64,000 nt of DNA, taken from positions 124,001-188,000 of the forward strand of contig CAYYPE010000003.1 of assembly GCA_964473465.1 (NCBI GenBank), in the 5' to 3' direction. Position 1 is the first letter of the stretch. The number at the start of each line of letters is the position of its first letter. This DNA is from CALHRB01 sp964473465. GTDB taxonomy: Bacteria; Bacteroidota; Ignavibacteria; Kapaibacteriales; UBA2268. Position numbers and translations under genes: made by a program. The notes beneath the pieces were generated by a model. The model was not told the DNA's origin, made no database searches, and was given only the letters and a program-made list of their open reading frames with translations. Shown here in pieces: positions 36,535 through 45,428 of this stretch.

Positions 36535-38427
36535 TTATTTTGGAGTTGTAACGATTACCTGAACAGTTCTGCTAAGGTGTCTGCCAACAGGCGTATCATT
36601 GTCAAAAATTAATACTTTTTCGCCAACACCAAAGGTTTCGATTTTAACATCTTTCTTTTTCTGTTTAATTATATTGCTAACAGCTGTTGCTCTTCTTTCA
36701 GCCAGTTTTCGGTTATAATCTTCTTCACCAATTCTGTCTGTATATCCGTAAACCTGAACAGTTGAGTTAAATTTGATTGCAGGAAGAATATATTTATCAA
36801 TGATTTCCATATCAGCCGGAGATACTTCTGCTTTGTCGAAATCGAACAGAACCAAGCTAAATTTCGAAATAATTTTGTCAGGTAAGTCCTGAGTTTTCTT
36901 TCGGGAAGTTGAAAAATATTCAACAGGAATTGAGCCCGTAACCTGTCTTTTAGCACCTCTTTTTGTTGAAACAGACAATCTGTAATCAACAGGAATTTGC
37001 TTGCTTTCCAGTTCATTAGGTCTGATTGTCCATTGGAATGAATTTGGTAAATCGGCACCATTGGACCTCTTCAATGTTTTGTCAGATTGAGAAATATCAA
37101 ATTCCCAAGAGGTTATAACATCATTTGTTTCCACCAGTGGAATGAATTCAATAATATTCGGCTCTGCTAATCTTTCATTATCTGAAGAAATTATAATCGG
37201 TTCAAAAATCAAAGGATTACTGCTTGATAGCTCGACTCTGCGATTTTCTTCAATCCCGTCCTCAATGGTTAAAGAAGATGGCTTGGATGGCAAACCTACA
37301 CTTCTTGTATTGATTCTCTGAGAATTTATATTGAAATTGTTAACAAGATACTGCTTGACAAAATCGGCTCTTTGCATTGCCAGATCTTTGTTTTTCATTT
37401 CATCTTTTCCATCAAGTGTTCCTGTTATGGTAAGATCTGAATTTGGAATTTCGGACATTCTTTTTCCAATAATATCCAGTGTTCTGTTATTGATCTTAAC
37501 GGCATCAGGTTCAAGAGCAGCTATGTTAAATTCACCACGCTGGGACCTTTCTAAAAGCACCTGATTTCTTGGTGAGGGCTGGCTTTGGTTCAAATCCATA
37601 AAAACATAAGGTATTAGTGGAAATAGTTCAGTGTATTGAATGTCTTCAACACGGATATTATTAACAGGTTGAACATTTCCAGCACGGTCGTAAGCTCTGA
37701 TTTCCTTGAATCCGACGTTCAGAGAGACGGGAGCTTCTTCAGTAATTTCTTGCTTGGGTGTTCTTTTCGGTCCAAATACAAGGGAGAGACCTGCTCTGAT
37801 TTGTGGCACCTGCCAGTCCTTTAAATAGTCAGGATTTTCTCTTGATGATACCTTCGAAAAAGGAATCCTATAATTTGCTTCGGGTATTAAAAAAATATTA
37901 TCAGCTATTGGAATAGAATATCCAATACCAATGGCACCTGCAAGCCTTGTCTGAATATCAGGTATTGTATTACTGCCCGAATTATCAATAGTATAATTTT
38001 TTGTTATAGGAATTCCTGCTTCAAGACCCGCCAGAAGATACAATCCATTATTACCAAACAAGTTATGGAATTGGAGCATGGGAGATATCTCAAAATAATC
38101 CAGAGATACGTTTAGCTTGGAATCAGTATCATCTTCGTTCAATTCTCCGTTTAACCTGTTATATCCCAATCTGGGTGCTAAAACAAAGTTATCACTTAAT
38201 GGAAATAACCCAAGCAAACCAATTGACAAGTCAGGCGATAAAGAATTTTCATTGAAAATAAAATTATCTATCCTGATATTATTTGGATTATGCATATTCA
38301 AGTTGAGATTAAGGTTAGGTCCAAGCAAATAGGGGAATTCAGTTACATTCTGTGCACGAAGGTTAAACCCATACATTACTGCCATCAAAAAGATGATCAT
38401 AGGAAATTTCATTTTCATAATTTTCAC
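36535..38427 (-). CDS. Outer-membrane OmpA-family protein with two OmpA-like domains
   Basis: Anchors the outer membrane to peptidoglycan. After a signal peptide comes a beta-barrel-like region (about 25-230), a degenerate OmpA-like domain (NIAALEPDAVKIN, then EENRRVELSS), an immunoglobulin-like middle, and a canonical C-terminal OmpA domain (VLFDFDKAEVSP, VYGYTDRIGEEDYNRKLAERRA, HLSRTVQV). The start taken is GTG 38427, five bases after AAGGAGG; ATG 38418 is the alternative. A longer reading to 38529 would put the signal peptide 34 residues inside the protein and is unlikely. It is divergent from the next gene with 125 bases between. Confidence 0.85.
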   Translation of the reverse strand: MKIMKMKFPMIIFLMAVMYGFNLRAQNVTEFPYLLGPNLNLNLNMHNPNNIRIDNFIFNENSLSPDLSIGLLGLFPLSDNFVLAPRLGYNRLNGELNEDDTDSKLNVSLDYFEISPMLQFHNLFGNNGLYLLAGLEAGIPITKNYTIDNSGSNTIPDIQTRLAGAIGIGYSIPIADNIFLIPEANYRIPFSKVSSRENPDYLKDWQVPQIRAGLSLVFGPKRTPKQEITEEAPVSLNVGFKEIRAYDRAGNVQPVNNIRVEDIQYTELFPLIPYVFMDLNQSQPSPRNQVLLERSQRGEFNIAALEPDAVKINNRTLDIIGKRMSEIPNSDLTITGTLDGKDEMKNKDLAMQRADFVKQYLVNNFNINSQRINTRSVGLPSKPSSLTIEDGIEENRRVELSSSNPLIFEPIIISSDNERLAEPNIIEFIPLVETNDVITSWEFDISQSDKTLKRSNGADLPNSFQWTIRPNELESKQIPVDYRLSVSTKRGAKRQVTGSIPVEYFSTSRKKTQDLPDKIISKFSLVLFDFDKAEVSPADMEIIDKYILPAIKFNSTVQVYGYTDRIGEEDYNRKLAERRATAVSNIIKQKKKDVKIETFGVGEKVLIFDNDTPVGRHLSRTVQVIVTTPK

Positions 38428-38552
38428 AACATCCTCCTTACAATAAAAATTAATAAATAGTGAAACATTCTTAACTTCAAATCGTTTTAACTTTTTGTTA
38501 GTCGTATTAACTAATAATCTAACGAACATTAATTTTTTTATTTTAAAGAATT

Positions 38553-39230
38553 ATGAAAAAAATATTCTTAATCATCGTTATTTTATTTAGCACCGAAGTT
38601 ACCTATTCTCAGTTGGGCATTGGTTTTCATGCAGGATTATCTACTCCAAATAATCAAATCAACAATGTCTATAATTCTGATAAACTTGACCTGAAAAAAC
38701 CTGATTATTTTGGGAGTTTACTAAGAGAATCCACTAAAATTGGTTACCATATTGGAATGAAATTAAGGCTCAACATGAGCGAAAATCTGTTTTTCATCGG
38801 AGGGATTATATGGAACAAATTTCCACAAACAACCATTGAAATTCTGAATTCAAAAACCGGAGATACACTAATTTCTTTACAGGCAACTCAGAATGTTATC
38901 CCAATTTCTGCCGGATTAAATCTTTACCTTTTGCAGAGTATGATAAGCCCCTATTTGACAGGAGATCTCTCTTATACAATTATCTCCAATTCAATTGACT
39001 ATAAACAAATTCCTTTAACGGGTGTAGAAATTGACCCCAATATTACTGACGCCAGAGCAGGGTTCGGTTTGGGTGCTGGAGTAGATATTGATCTTAAGCT
39101 TGTTTATTTAAATATTGAAGGGAAGTATAATATTTCAAATCTTATCGGAAAAGTAAGCGAGGAGCAAAACAAAAGCTACTTTACTTTATCTTTGGGTGTT
39201 TATTTTGGTAATCCTGTCAATAAACAATGA
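38553..39230 (+). CDS. Small outer-membrane beta-barrel protein
   Basis: A 225-residue protein with a signal peptide (MKKIFLIIVILFSTEVTYSQ) and a PorT/OmpW-like barrel: alternating hydrophobic strands, GFHAGLSTP near the start, and a closing strand SYFTLSLGVYFG. The family is common in Bacteroidota and mostly uncharacterised. It is divergent from the OmpA-domain gene and convergent with a glycosyltransferase gene four bases away. Confidence 0.78.
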   Translation: MKKIFLIIVILFSTEVTYSQLGIGFHAGLSTPNNQINNVYNSDKLDLKKPDYFGSLLRESTKIGYHIGMKLRLNMSENLFFIGGIIWNKFPQTTIEILNSKTGDTLISLQATQNVIPISAGLNLYLLQSMISPYLTGDLSYTIISNSIDYKQIPLTGVEIDPNITDARAGFGLGAGVDIDLKLVYLNIEGKYNISNLIGKVSEEQNKSYFTLSLGVYFGNPVNKQ

Positions 39231-39234
39231 GTTT

Positions 39235-40089
39235 TTAATTATAACTATCAAAATAACCGCTTTTGAATGCTTTGAAAACTGTTCTTATATCCGATAGACT
39301 TTTACTTCTCAGTAACCAGATGATAAGATAACCAAAAGGTCTAATATATTTCACAAAAAAGTTACCAAAAATTCTGTCCAGCCAGATTAAGTTTCTAATA
39401 ATATAAAAAGTTTTCCACGTAAACTTATAAATATCATCAGGTAAATCTATCTTTCTATATAATTTTGAAGAAGTTACAATTATTGATCTGAATCCAGCTC
39501 GGTTTGCTTTAACAAAAAATTCAGTATCATCAGCAAAAATAAAGAATTTCTTGTTTGGTAATCCAATTTTTTCGATGACCGATCGTTGAATCAGCGGTCC
39601 TTCGAATGTTATTCCTACTGCTTCAATGAAATCTCTTTTAATAATTTCATCATTTATAAGTTCAACCCAGAGACTTCTCACTGGATTTGTGAAATTATAT
39701 GAAATTGCATCATTAAAATATGGTTGATTATTACTATCGAATCTTAAAGGTGTTCTGATTTTATATTTTGAATCTGAATTTAAAAGATTTTCAAGGCAAT
39801 TAAAATCTGGAACGACATCATCATCCATTGTCCAAATCCAGTCATACCCAAGTTCATAAGCAACTTTTAGGCCTGTAAATTGTCCACCCGAACTACCAAA
39901 GTTTTCCTGAGTTATTAAAAGAATATCCTTTTGTTCTGATAACCATTCATAAGTTCCATCAGTGCTTGAATTATTAACCACAATTATTTTGTCAGGCTTT
40001 CTTGACTGTTTTTTAATAGCTGAAAGAACCTCTTTTAATAGTTCCAGACGATTGAAAGTTATAACTACTGCTGCTATTGTTTCATCCAT
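39235..40089 (-). CDS. Family 2 glycosyltransferase
   Basis: A 284-residue cytoplasmic GT-A enzyme: AVVITFNRLELL at the N-terminus, IIVVNNSSTDGT for nucleotide-sugar binding, the DxD-type motif MDDDVVPD, and an acceptor-site segment DDTEFFVKA. It looks like rhamnosyl- or galactofuranosyl-transferases. It overlaps the NUDIX gene by eight bases and that gene overlaps the next transferase by four, so the three form a tightly coupled unit at the downstream end of the polysaccharide region. Confidence 0.87.
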   Translation of the reverse strand: MDETIAAVVITFNRLELLKEVLSAIKKQSRKPDKIIVVNNSSTDGTYEWLSEQKDILLITQENFGSSGGQFTGLKVAYELGYDWIWTMDDDVVPDFNCLENLLNSDSKYKIRTPLRFDSNNQPYFNDAISYNFTNPVRSLWVELINDEIIKRDFIEAVGITFEGPLIQRSVIEKIGLPNKKFFIFADDTEFFVKANRAGFRSIIVTSSKLYRKIDLPDDIYKFTWKTFYIIRNLIWLDRIFGNFFVKYIRPFGYLIIWLLRSKSLSDIRTVFKAFKSGYFDSYN

Positions 40090-40555
40090 TATATTGTATT
40101 TCGAATATTTGACTGTTTTTGCTTAAAATATAATCAAAAAAAATTTTTGTTCCCTCAATATGAGAAGGAAGTTCAAGTAAAGCAAGTATTTCATCTAATT
40201 TCAACCATTTGAATTCAGTATGCTCATTTGAAATTCTTACTGTATCATTCATATTAACCATAAAGCCAAAAACAGGAGAGGTATGCATTCTGTTATCCAG
40301 ATGATTATAAAAAAGGGCAACATAAGGTATTTTCCATATTTTGCAAGGATTTAATGATGTTTCTTCATGTAATTCCCTAATGGCACAATCCAGTGGATTT
40401 TCATTATCTTTAATTGTTCCTGTAATAACCTGCCATATTCCGGGGTAAATATTGGTATAATTAGAGCGCTTAAGAATCAAAAATTCAAATTGATTATCCA
40501 AATTTTTTCTGACTATATGTGCCTGTATCGTGTTTGAAATATATTCTATCATCAT
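40082..40555 (-). CDS. NUDIX hydrolase
   Basis: A 157-residue protein with a full Nudix box, GTIKDNENPLDCAIRELHEE (Gx5Ex7REUxEExGU pattern, ending TSL). It should hydrolyse a nucleoside-diphosphate derivative. Its place between two glycosyltransferases, overlapping both, suggests a nucleotide-sugar or housecleaning role, but general dNTP-pool cleansing is equally possible. It starts with two ATG codons at 40555 and 40552. Confidence 0.88.
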   Translation of the reverse strand: MMIEYISNTIQAHIVRKNLDNQFEFLILKRSNYTNIYPGIWQVITGTIKDNENPLDCAIRELHEETSLNPCKIWKIPYVALFYNHLDNRMHTSPVFGFMVNMNDTVRISNEHTEFKWLKLDEILALLELPSHIEGTKIFFDYILSKNSQIFEIQYNG

Positions 40556-41712
40556 AAATAATTATTAATAAAATTTAATAAGTTACTTGAATCAATATTC
40601 CAATTATATTTATTATTAAATGAGTTAAGAGAATTTAATGAATATTTTTCTGGATTGCTTTCTGCAATTTTTAATAACATATTTGAGATAGTTTCCGGTT
40701 CGGTATTTTCTAGTATAAAACCTGTATTTGTTTCATTATTTAACCTTATCAGTGGCTTGCAGGGAGAGTATATTATTGGTTTCCCTGCGGCAAAAAAGTC
40801 AAAAACTTTATTATGAATTGTATAATTATTAAAATCATTTACCTGATATGGAATAACGCCAATATCAATTGAACTTAAAATAGATTTGATGTCATTATAC
40901 TGATATTCACCGGTTAAGATTACTCTGTCATTTAAATTTGAAACAGAGATTATATGTTTAACTTCTTCGAAGTCTTCGCCTGCCCCAGCTAAAAGCAGCT
41001 TGATGGATTTATTGTGATTTGATGCCAAAACAAAACCTTTAACAAGGTTAATAACACTCTTTTCCGCTGACATATTCCCGTGATGACCAAAAATAACTGG
41101 TGGTATTGATGAACCCGTTCTTATATTTTCATTAAAATTCAACTCGGGTGTATTGTGAACCGTCTGAATTTTATGTTCGGGATAGTCATAGAACTCAATT
41201 AATCGTTCGTTTTGTTCCTGACAGACAGTAATAATCCCATCCATCTTTCTGACACTATTGCGTTCGAAAAGGTCTGGTATCTTTAAATTGTGAACAAGAA
41301 ATTTAAGTATAAAACTTTTGTTATATTTTTTCCATGCACGCATAGCTGCAGGATAGTGCTCAGCCATATCCATTAAAACAGGTAAATTCCATAGGTGTCC
41401 GATATCTGCAGCTGCTTCGGTAAGCATAATATCCCGGGCAATAATAATTGATGGATTAAAATCAGTGATTGCATTTTTTATACTCTGTCTCCAGACGGGA
41501 TTGTTTGATATTGGAAGTGAAAAATATGAAGGGAGTCGGAAACCAATACGTTTAATAATTAAATTATCAAATTCTTCTGTTTCGGTTAGGTCAGGAATCC
41601 AGCGACTTAAAATAATGACTCGATAACCGGAATTTAGGAATGATTTTGTAAATTTATCAACCCTGATATCCCACGGGTATTTACCTTTAAAAATATAGAG
41701 GATTGATTTCAA
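40552..41712 (-). CDS. Family 4-type glycosyltransferase
   Basis: A 386-residue GT-B enzyme. The N-terminal domain has KGKYPWDIRVDKFTKSF, typical of GT4 enzymes that begin with sugar-acceptor binding; the C-terminal domain has FGHHGNMSAEKSV, LLAGAGEDFEEV and the donor-binding region HNKVFDFFAAGKPIIYSP. It starts at TTG 41712, preceded by AAAGAG. It overlaps the NUDIX gene by four bases. The 81-base gap before it separates it from accA. Confidence 0.87.
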   Translation of the reverse strand: MKSILYIFKGKYPWDIRVDKFTKSFLNSGYRVIILSRWIPDLTETEEFDNLIIKRIGFRLPSYFSLPISNNPVWRQSIKNAITDFNPSIIIARDIMLTEAAADIGHLWNLPVLMDMAEHYPAAMRAWKKYNKSFILKFLVHNLKIPDLFERNSVRKMDGIITVCQEQNERLIEFYDYPEHKIQTVHNTPELNFNENIRTGSSIPPVIFGHHGNMSAEKSVINLVKGFVLASNHNKSIKLLLAGAGEDFEEVKHIISVSNLNDRVILTGEYQYNDIKSILSSIDIGVIPYQVNDFNNYTIHNKVFDFFAAGKPIIYSPCKPLIRLNNETNTGFILENTEPETISNMLLKIAESNPEKYSLNSLNSFNNKYNWNIDSSNLLNFINNYL

Positions 41713-41793
41713 AGCTCTTTGGTGATTTGGGTTTGGTTAGACAAAATCATTTGTGACAGAATTATCAGCATGGACTATCCTGGATAATAGTAA

Positions 41794-42750
41794 CTATTTT
41801 TCAGACCAAACACCCATTTTATAGAACTTTTCTCTTCTTTTTCTTACTAATTTTTCAGGGTTTGTATTAATTAATTTCTGGAGTTCCTTTGCAAGAATAT
41901 CTTTCAAAATCTTGAACATAGCAGGGTGATTTTTATGGGCTCCACCAATTGGTTCAGGTATAATTTCATCAATAATACCTTGCTTCTTTAAATCAGTAGC
42001 AGTTAGCTGAAGTGCTTCGGCAGCTTGTTCTTTATAATCCCAGCTACGCCAGAGAATGCTTGAGCAGGATTCGGGCGAGATGACTGAATACCATGCATTT
42101 TCGAGCATAAGGATTCTATCTCCAATTCCAATACCAATAGCACCACCGGAAGCACCTTCCCCGATAATGATTACAATAATGGGAACTTTTAATCGGGACA
42201 TTAGATGAAGATTCTTTGCTATTGCTTCAGCTTGTCCATGTTCTTCGGCTTCTAATCCCGGGAATGCTCCCGGCGTGTCAAGGAAAGTTACTACCGGTTT
42301 TTTGAATTTTTCTGCAAGAAGCATTAGTCTGTGGGCTTTTCTATAACCCTCGGGATTTGCCATTCCGAAGTTTCGATATAGATTTGATTTGGTATTTCTT
42401 CCTTTTTGATGTCCTATAATAACCAGAGATTGCTTGTTGAAAAGAGCAATTCCGCCGACAATAGCAGGATCATCACGGAAATATCTGTCGCCGTGAAGTT
42501 CAATAAATTCATCAAAAATGTTTTCGATATAGTCAAGTGTTTGAGGTCTTTCTGGATGCCTTGCAATCTGAACTCTTTGCCATCTTGTCAAATTTTTATA
42601 GATATCCAACCTGAGTTCATCAATTTTTTTTTCAAGCTCTTTGATTTCTTCTGATATATCAATAACATCGCCTATTGATTTAAGCTCTGTTATTTTATTT
42701 TCTAATTCAATAATTGGCTTTTCAAAATCAAGATATGTTTTTGTTGCCAT
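41794..42750 (-). CDS. accA: Acetyl-CoA carboxylase carboxyltransferase subunit alpha
   Basis: Half of the carboxyltransferase that makes malonyl-CoA for fatty-acid synthesis. The 318-residue protein has the standard N-terminal helical segment, RNFGMANPEGYRKA, FLDTPGAFPGLEAEEHGQAE, and IGEGASGGAIGIG forming the oxyanion holes. Its ATG overlaps the stop of the upstream glycosyltransferase by one base, so a core lipid gene is built into the polysaccharide run. accD is not in the window. Confidence 0.96.
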   Translation of the reverse strand: MATKTYLDFEKPIIELENKITELKSIGDVIDISEEIKELEKKIDELRLDIYKNLTRWQRVQIARHPERPQTLDYIENIFDEFIELHGDRYFRDDPAIVGGIALFNKQSLVIIGHQKGRNTKSNLYRNFGMANPEGYRKAHRLMLLAEKFKKPVVTFLDTPGAFPGLEAEEHGQAEAIAKNLHLMSRLKVPIIVIIIGEGASGGAIGIGIGDRILMLENAWYSVISPESCSSILWRSWDYKEQAAEALQLTATDLKKQGIIDEIIPEPIGGAHKNHPAMFKILKDILAKELQKLINTNPEKLVRKRREKFYKMGVWSEK

Positions 42751-44687
42751 TATTTTAACCTTGTAATAAATTTTAAAATAATTTCGATATCAAGATAAAA
42801 TGAATAATGTTCAAGATAATATTTATCTAAATTTAATTTTGTTTCTTCTGATAACCTTTCCGGGTTACTTATCTGAACAAGACTTATCAAACCTTTTTTT
42901 CCAAAAGTTGAATTATTTTCATATAATCCAACAAATGATAATTTACCAAGAAAGACATTCCATAATTTTTTAAATGAGTCCCTCGGATTTTCGAATAACA
43001 AATATACGATAGGAAATCCAATAGACAAAAGAAAAAAAGATATGAACAGGTCGAATGTTCTTTTAATAAGTCTGTTTCTGAACTTTTTATATTGATGGAA
43101 AGGCACTACACTTTCGTTTCCACTTATTTCATTTATTATTCTGGAAGCAAGAAGCTCTTCGTATTCTTTTGCAATGTGGAATCTGAGAGCTGGCAAGGAA
43201 ATATTGGATGCAATTTTGACTAAATCCGAATTTGAAATTGATTGGTCTGTTATAATTACTTCTTTTATCCTATGTTCCTTAAGAATTTTATCAAGAAAGG
43301 ATATATTTCCAAGAACTGGTATTTGAAAGGAACTTTTTATTTCTTCAGGATTGACTGATATTAAACCAACAATGTTAGCATTTCGTGCTTCAATAGTTTG
43401 CAGAGAATTTATCAAGTTTTCTGATTGTTGGTTGATCCCGACAATTGCGATTCTTCTTTCTGAGTCTTTTCCTTTTGTTTTATCATAAATTGAAAAAAAG
43501 AGCCTGAATATTACTGAGGAAACGACTGAGAAACCAATTGTCATCAACAATACACCACGGCTGAAGGCATATTCCTTAAAAAAATATGTCAAAGAGGAAA
43601 GAAAAAAGAAGGTTATCATTAATCCAAAAACAGCTCGCCTGATTGTAGGTTTTGTTTCAAAGTATTCTCCAACAAATAACATTGAAATGAACAAAACAAT
43701 GCTAATCACTATAAAAACTGTGGGATAGGCATAATCAGGAAAATTCAGGAATTCACCAAAGCGTATTTTTGTGGCTAACATCAAACTTATGTTGATAGCC
43801 AACAAATCAAAAATTATTATAAGGATTTGTCTTATATTTTTGTTTAAGTAAGCCAGAGCAGACCTTATATAAATACCAAGCTTAAGAAAGAGATAAAACC
43901 AGATGAATTTCGAGTAATGTTTTCTGGCAAAAATTCCCATAGCTTCGTAAAAATGCTTGATCTCGTCTATTGAGCTTCTTTTGGTGCTTTCACCTTTGTA
44001 ATGAAATATGGAAGTTGAATGAACATAAGCAGTTTTCCATCCTGCTTTTGCACTCCGATAGCATAAGTCAATATCTTCACCATACATAAAGTAATCTGCA
44101 TCGAAGCCACCTATTTGCTCAATAACCTCTTTTCTGATAAACATAAAGGCACCCATTATTGAGTCAATATAGTAGGTCTCGTCAATACTTCTGTATGTTT
44201 GATTGTATTGAGAGAAAATTTTTGACTTTGGAAAAATTTTTTGTAAGCCAAAAAGTTTACAGAAAGAAGCCCATGGCGTTGGAAAGCCACGCCTACAAGC
44301 CAATTGAAAAGTTCCATCAGGATTGAGAACCTTGCATCCTGCAATTCCAACCTCTTTGTTTTGTTCCATAAATTCAAACATGGTTTGCAGAGTATTTTCT
44401 CCTATGACTGTGTCAGGGTTCAAAAGTAGGAAATATTTTCCTTTTGCAAGTTCAAATCCAATATTGTTTGCTTTGCCAAAACCAATGTTTTCTTTTAATT
44501 TTATAAATTGGACATTTTTGAATATTGGTTCCAGAAATTCAACTGACCCATCGCTTGAATTATTGTCTATTACTATTGTTCCAATCTTGAGGGAATGAGA
44601 TGAATCAAAGATAGACTTTAAGCATTGATATAGGAAATCCTTAACGTTATAATTGACAATAATTATTGAAATATCAGGTGAATCCAT
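42750..44687 (-). CDS. GT2 glycosyltransferase fused to a degenerate polyprenyl glycosylphosphotransferase-like membrane protein
   Basis: Residues 1-255 are a family 2 transferase like WbbL rhamnosyltransferases (IIIVNYNVKDFL, VIDNNSSDGS, NPDT at 90-93, GEDIDLC at 203-209). Residues 283-645 resemble a PNPT of the WbaP/WcaJ type: four membrane helices (about 287-306, 322-341, 353-371, 379-400), a Rossmann-like domain with RRIAIVGINQQ, a fifth helix (545-565) and a short tail. The catalytic part is reduced: the lysine/arginine and Asp-Glu motifs are gone and GLYE (587-590) stands where active enzymes have GPRP. It is one open frame without breaks. The first half is probably active; the second is probably structural. 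Confidence 0.82.
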   Translation of the reverse strand: MDSPDISIIIVNYNVKDFLYQCLKSIFDSSHSLKIGTIVIDNNSSDGSVEFLEPIFKNVQFIKLKENIGFGKANNIGFELAKGKYFLLLNPDTVIGENTLQTMFEFMEQNKEVGIAGCKVLNPDGTFQLACRRGFPTPWASFCKLFGLQKIFPKSKIFSQYNQTYRSIDETYYIDSIMGAFMFIRKEVIEQIGGFDADYFMYGEDIDLCYRSAKAGWKTAYVHSTSIFHYKGESTKRSSIDEIKHFYEAMGIFARKHYSKFIWFYLFLKLGIYIRSALAYLNKNIRQILIIIFDLLAINISLMLATKIRFGEFLNFPDYAYPTVFIVISIVLFISMLFVGEYFETKPTIRRAVFGLMITFFFLSSLTYFFKEYAFSRGVLLMTIGFSVVSSVIFRLFFSIYDKTKGKDSERRIAIVGINQQSENLINSLQTIEARNANIVGLISVNPEEIKSSFQIPVLGNISFLDKILKEHRIKEVIITDQSISNSDLVKIASNISLPALRFHIAKEYEELLASRIINEISGNESVVPFHQYKKFRNRLIKRTFDLFISFFLLSIGFPIVYLLFENPRDSFKKLWNVFLGKLSFVGLYENNSTFGKKGLISLVQISNPERLSEETKLNLDKYYLEHYSFYLDIEIILKFITRLK

Positions 44688-44699
44688 AAATTAAATGAA

Positions 44700-45419
44700 T
44701 CAGAAATTTTTGGAGAAAATGCTTAAAATCTTTAATTTCCAAACCAAGAAAATTGCCTCATAGATTATTTTTTTATTCATTTTGGAAACACCACTACGCC
44801 TGTCGATGAAGATGATAGGTATTTCTTTTAATCTAGCCCCGGATTTCCAGAGTCTGAAATTCATTTCAATCTGAAATCCATAGCCGTTTGATTTAATTTT
44901 ACTTAAATCAATTTTTTTCAAAGCCTCTGCACGAAAGCATTTGAAACCCCCGGTAGCATCGTGAACTGGCATCCCGGTGATGATTCGGGTGTAAAGATTT
45001 GCACCGTAGCTAAGTATCAATCTTTTCAGAGGCCAATTGACAACGTTAACACCGCTAACATATCTCGAACCTATCACAAGATCATAATTATGAATTTCTT
45101 CTAAAAATCTTGGTATGTCCTCGGGATTATGCGAGAAATCTGCATCCATCTCGAAAATATAATCAAATCCTTTCTCGAGGGCATATTTGAAACCATCGCA
45201 GTATGCAGTGCCCAATCCCATTTTTCCGGGTCTTTTTATCAGGTGAATTCGGGAATCTTTATTCATCATCTTTGAAACAACTTCGGCTGTTCCATCTGGT
45301 GAATTATCATCGACAATTAAAATGTCAATATCTGATTTGATATTAAAAATTGTATCAATTAATTTTGATATATTTTCAACTTCGTTATATGTTGGGATTA
45401 CTATTATTGATTTATTCAT
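44700..45419 (-). CDS. Polyprenol-phosphate mannose synthase-like glycosyltransferase
   Basis: A 239-residue GT2 enzyme close to dolichol/polyprenol-phosphate mannosyltransferases (DPM1 type). Seen: VIPTYNEVENISKLI, LIVDDNSPDGTAEV, the DAD motif in FEMDADFSHNPED, VIGSRYVSG, and ATGGFKCFR. It lacks C-terminal membrane helices, as in soluble bacterial Ppm1 catalytic domains. It would charge a lipid phosphate with a sugar for use on the outer face of the inner membrane. It lies 12 bases upstream of the GT2 fusion gene. Confidence 0.88.
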   Translation of the reverse strand: MNKSIIVIPTYNEVENISKLIDTIFNIKSDIDILIVDDNSPDGTAEVVSKMMNKDSRIHLIKRPGKMGLGTAYCDGFKYALEKGFDYIFEMDADFSHNPEDIPRFLEEIHNYDLVIGSRYVSGVNVVNWPLKRLILSYGANLYTRIITGMPVHDATGGFKCFRAEALKKIDLSKIKSNGYGFQIEMNFRLWKSGARLKEIPIIFIDRRSGVSKMNKKIIYEAIFLVWKLKILSIFSKNF

Positions 45420-45428
45420 AATTTACCG

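Noticed and set aside
38430..38529. N-terminal extension of the OmpA-domain protein to 38529
   Set aside because: The signal peptide and a strong AAGGAGG site lie inside it, pointing to a start at 38427 or 38418.
43700..44000. A frameshift joining two separate genes in the GT2/PNPT-like fusion
   Set aside because: The frame is continuous across the join and both parts keep normal codon use; the lost catalytic motifs are at the far C-terminal end, not at the join.
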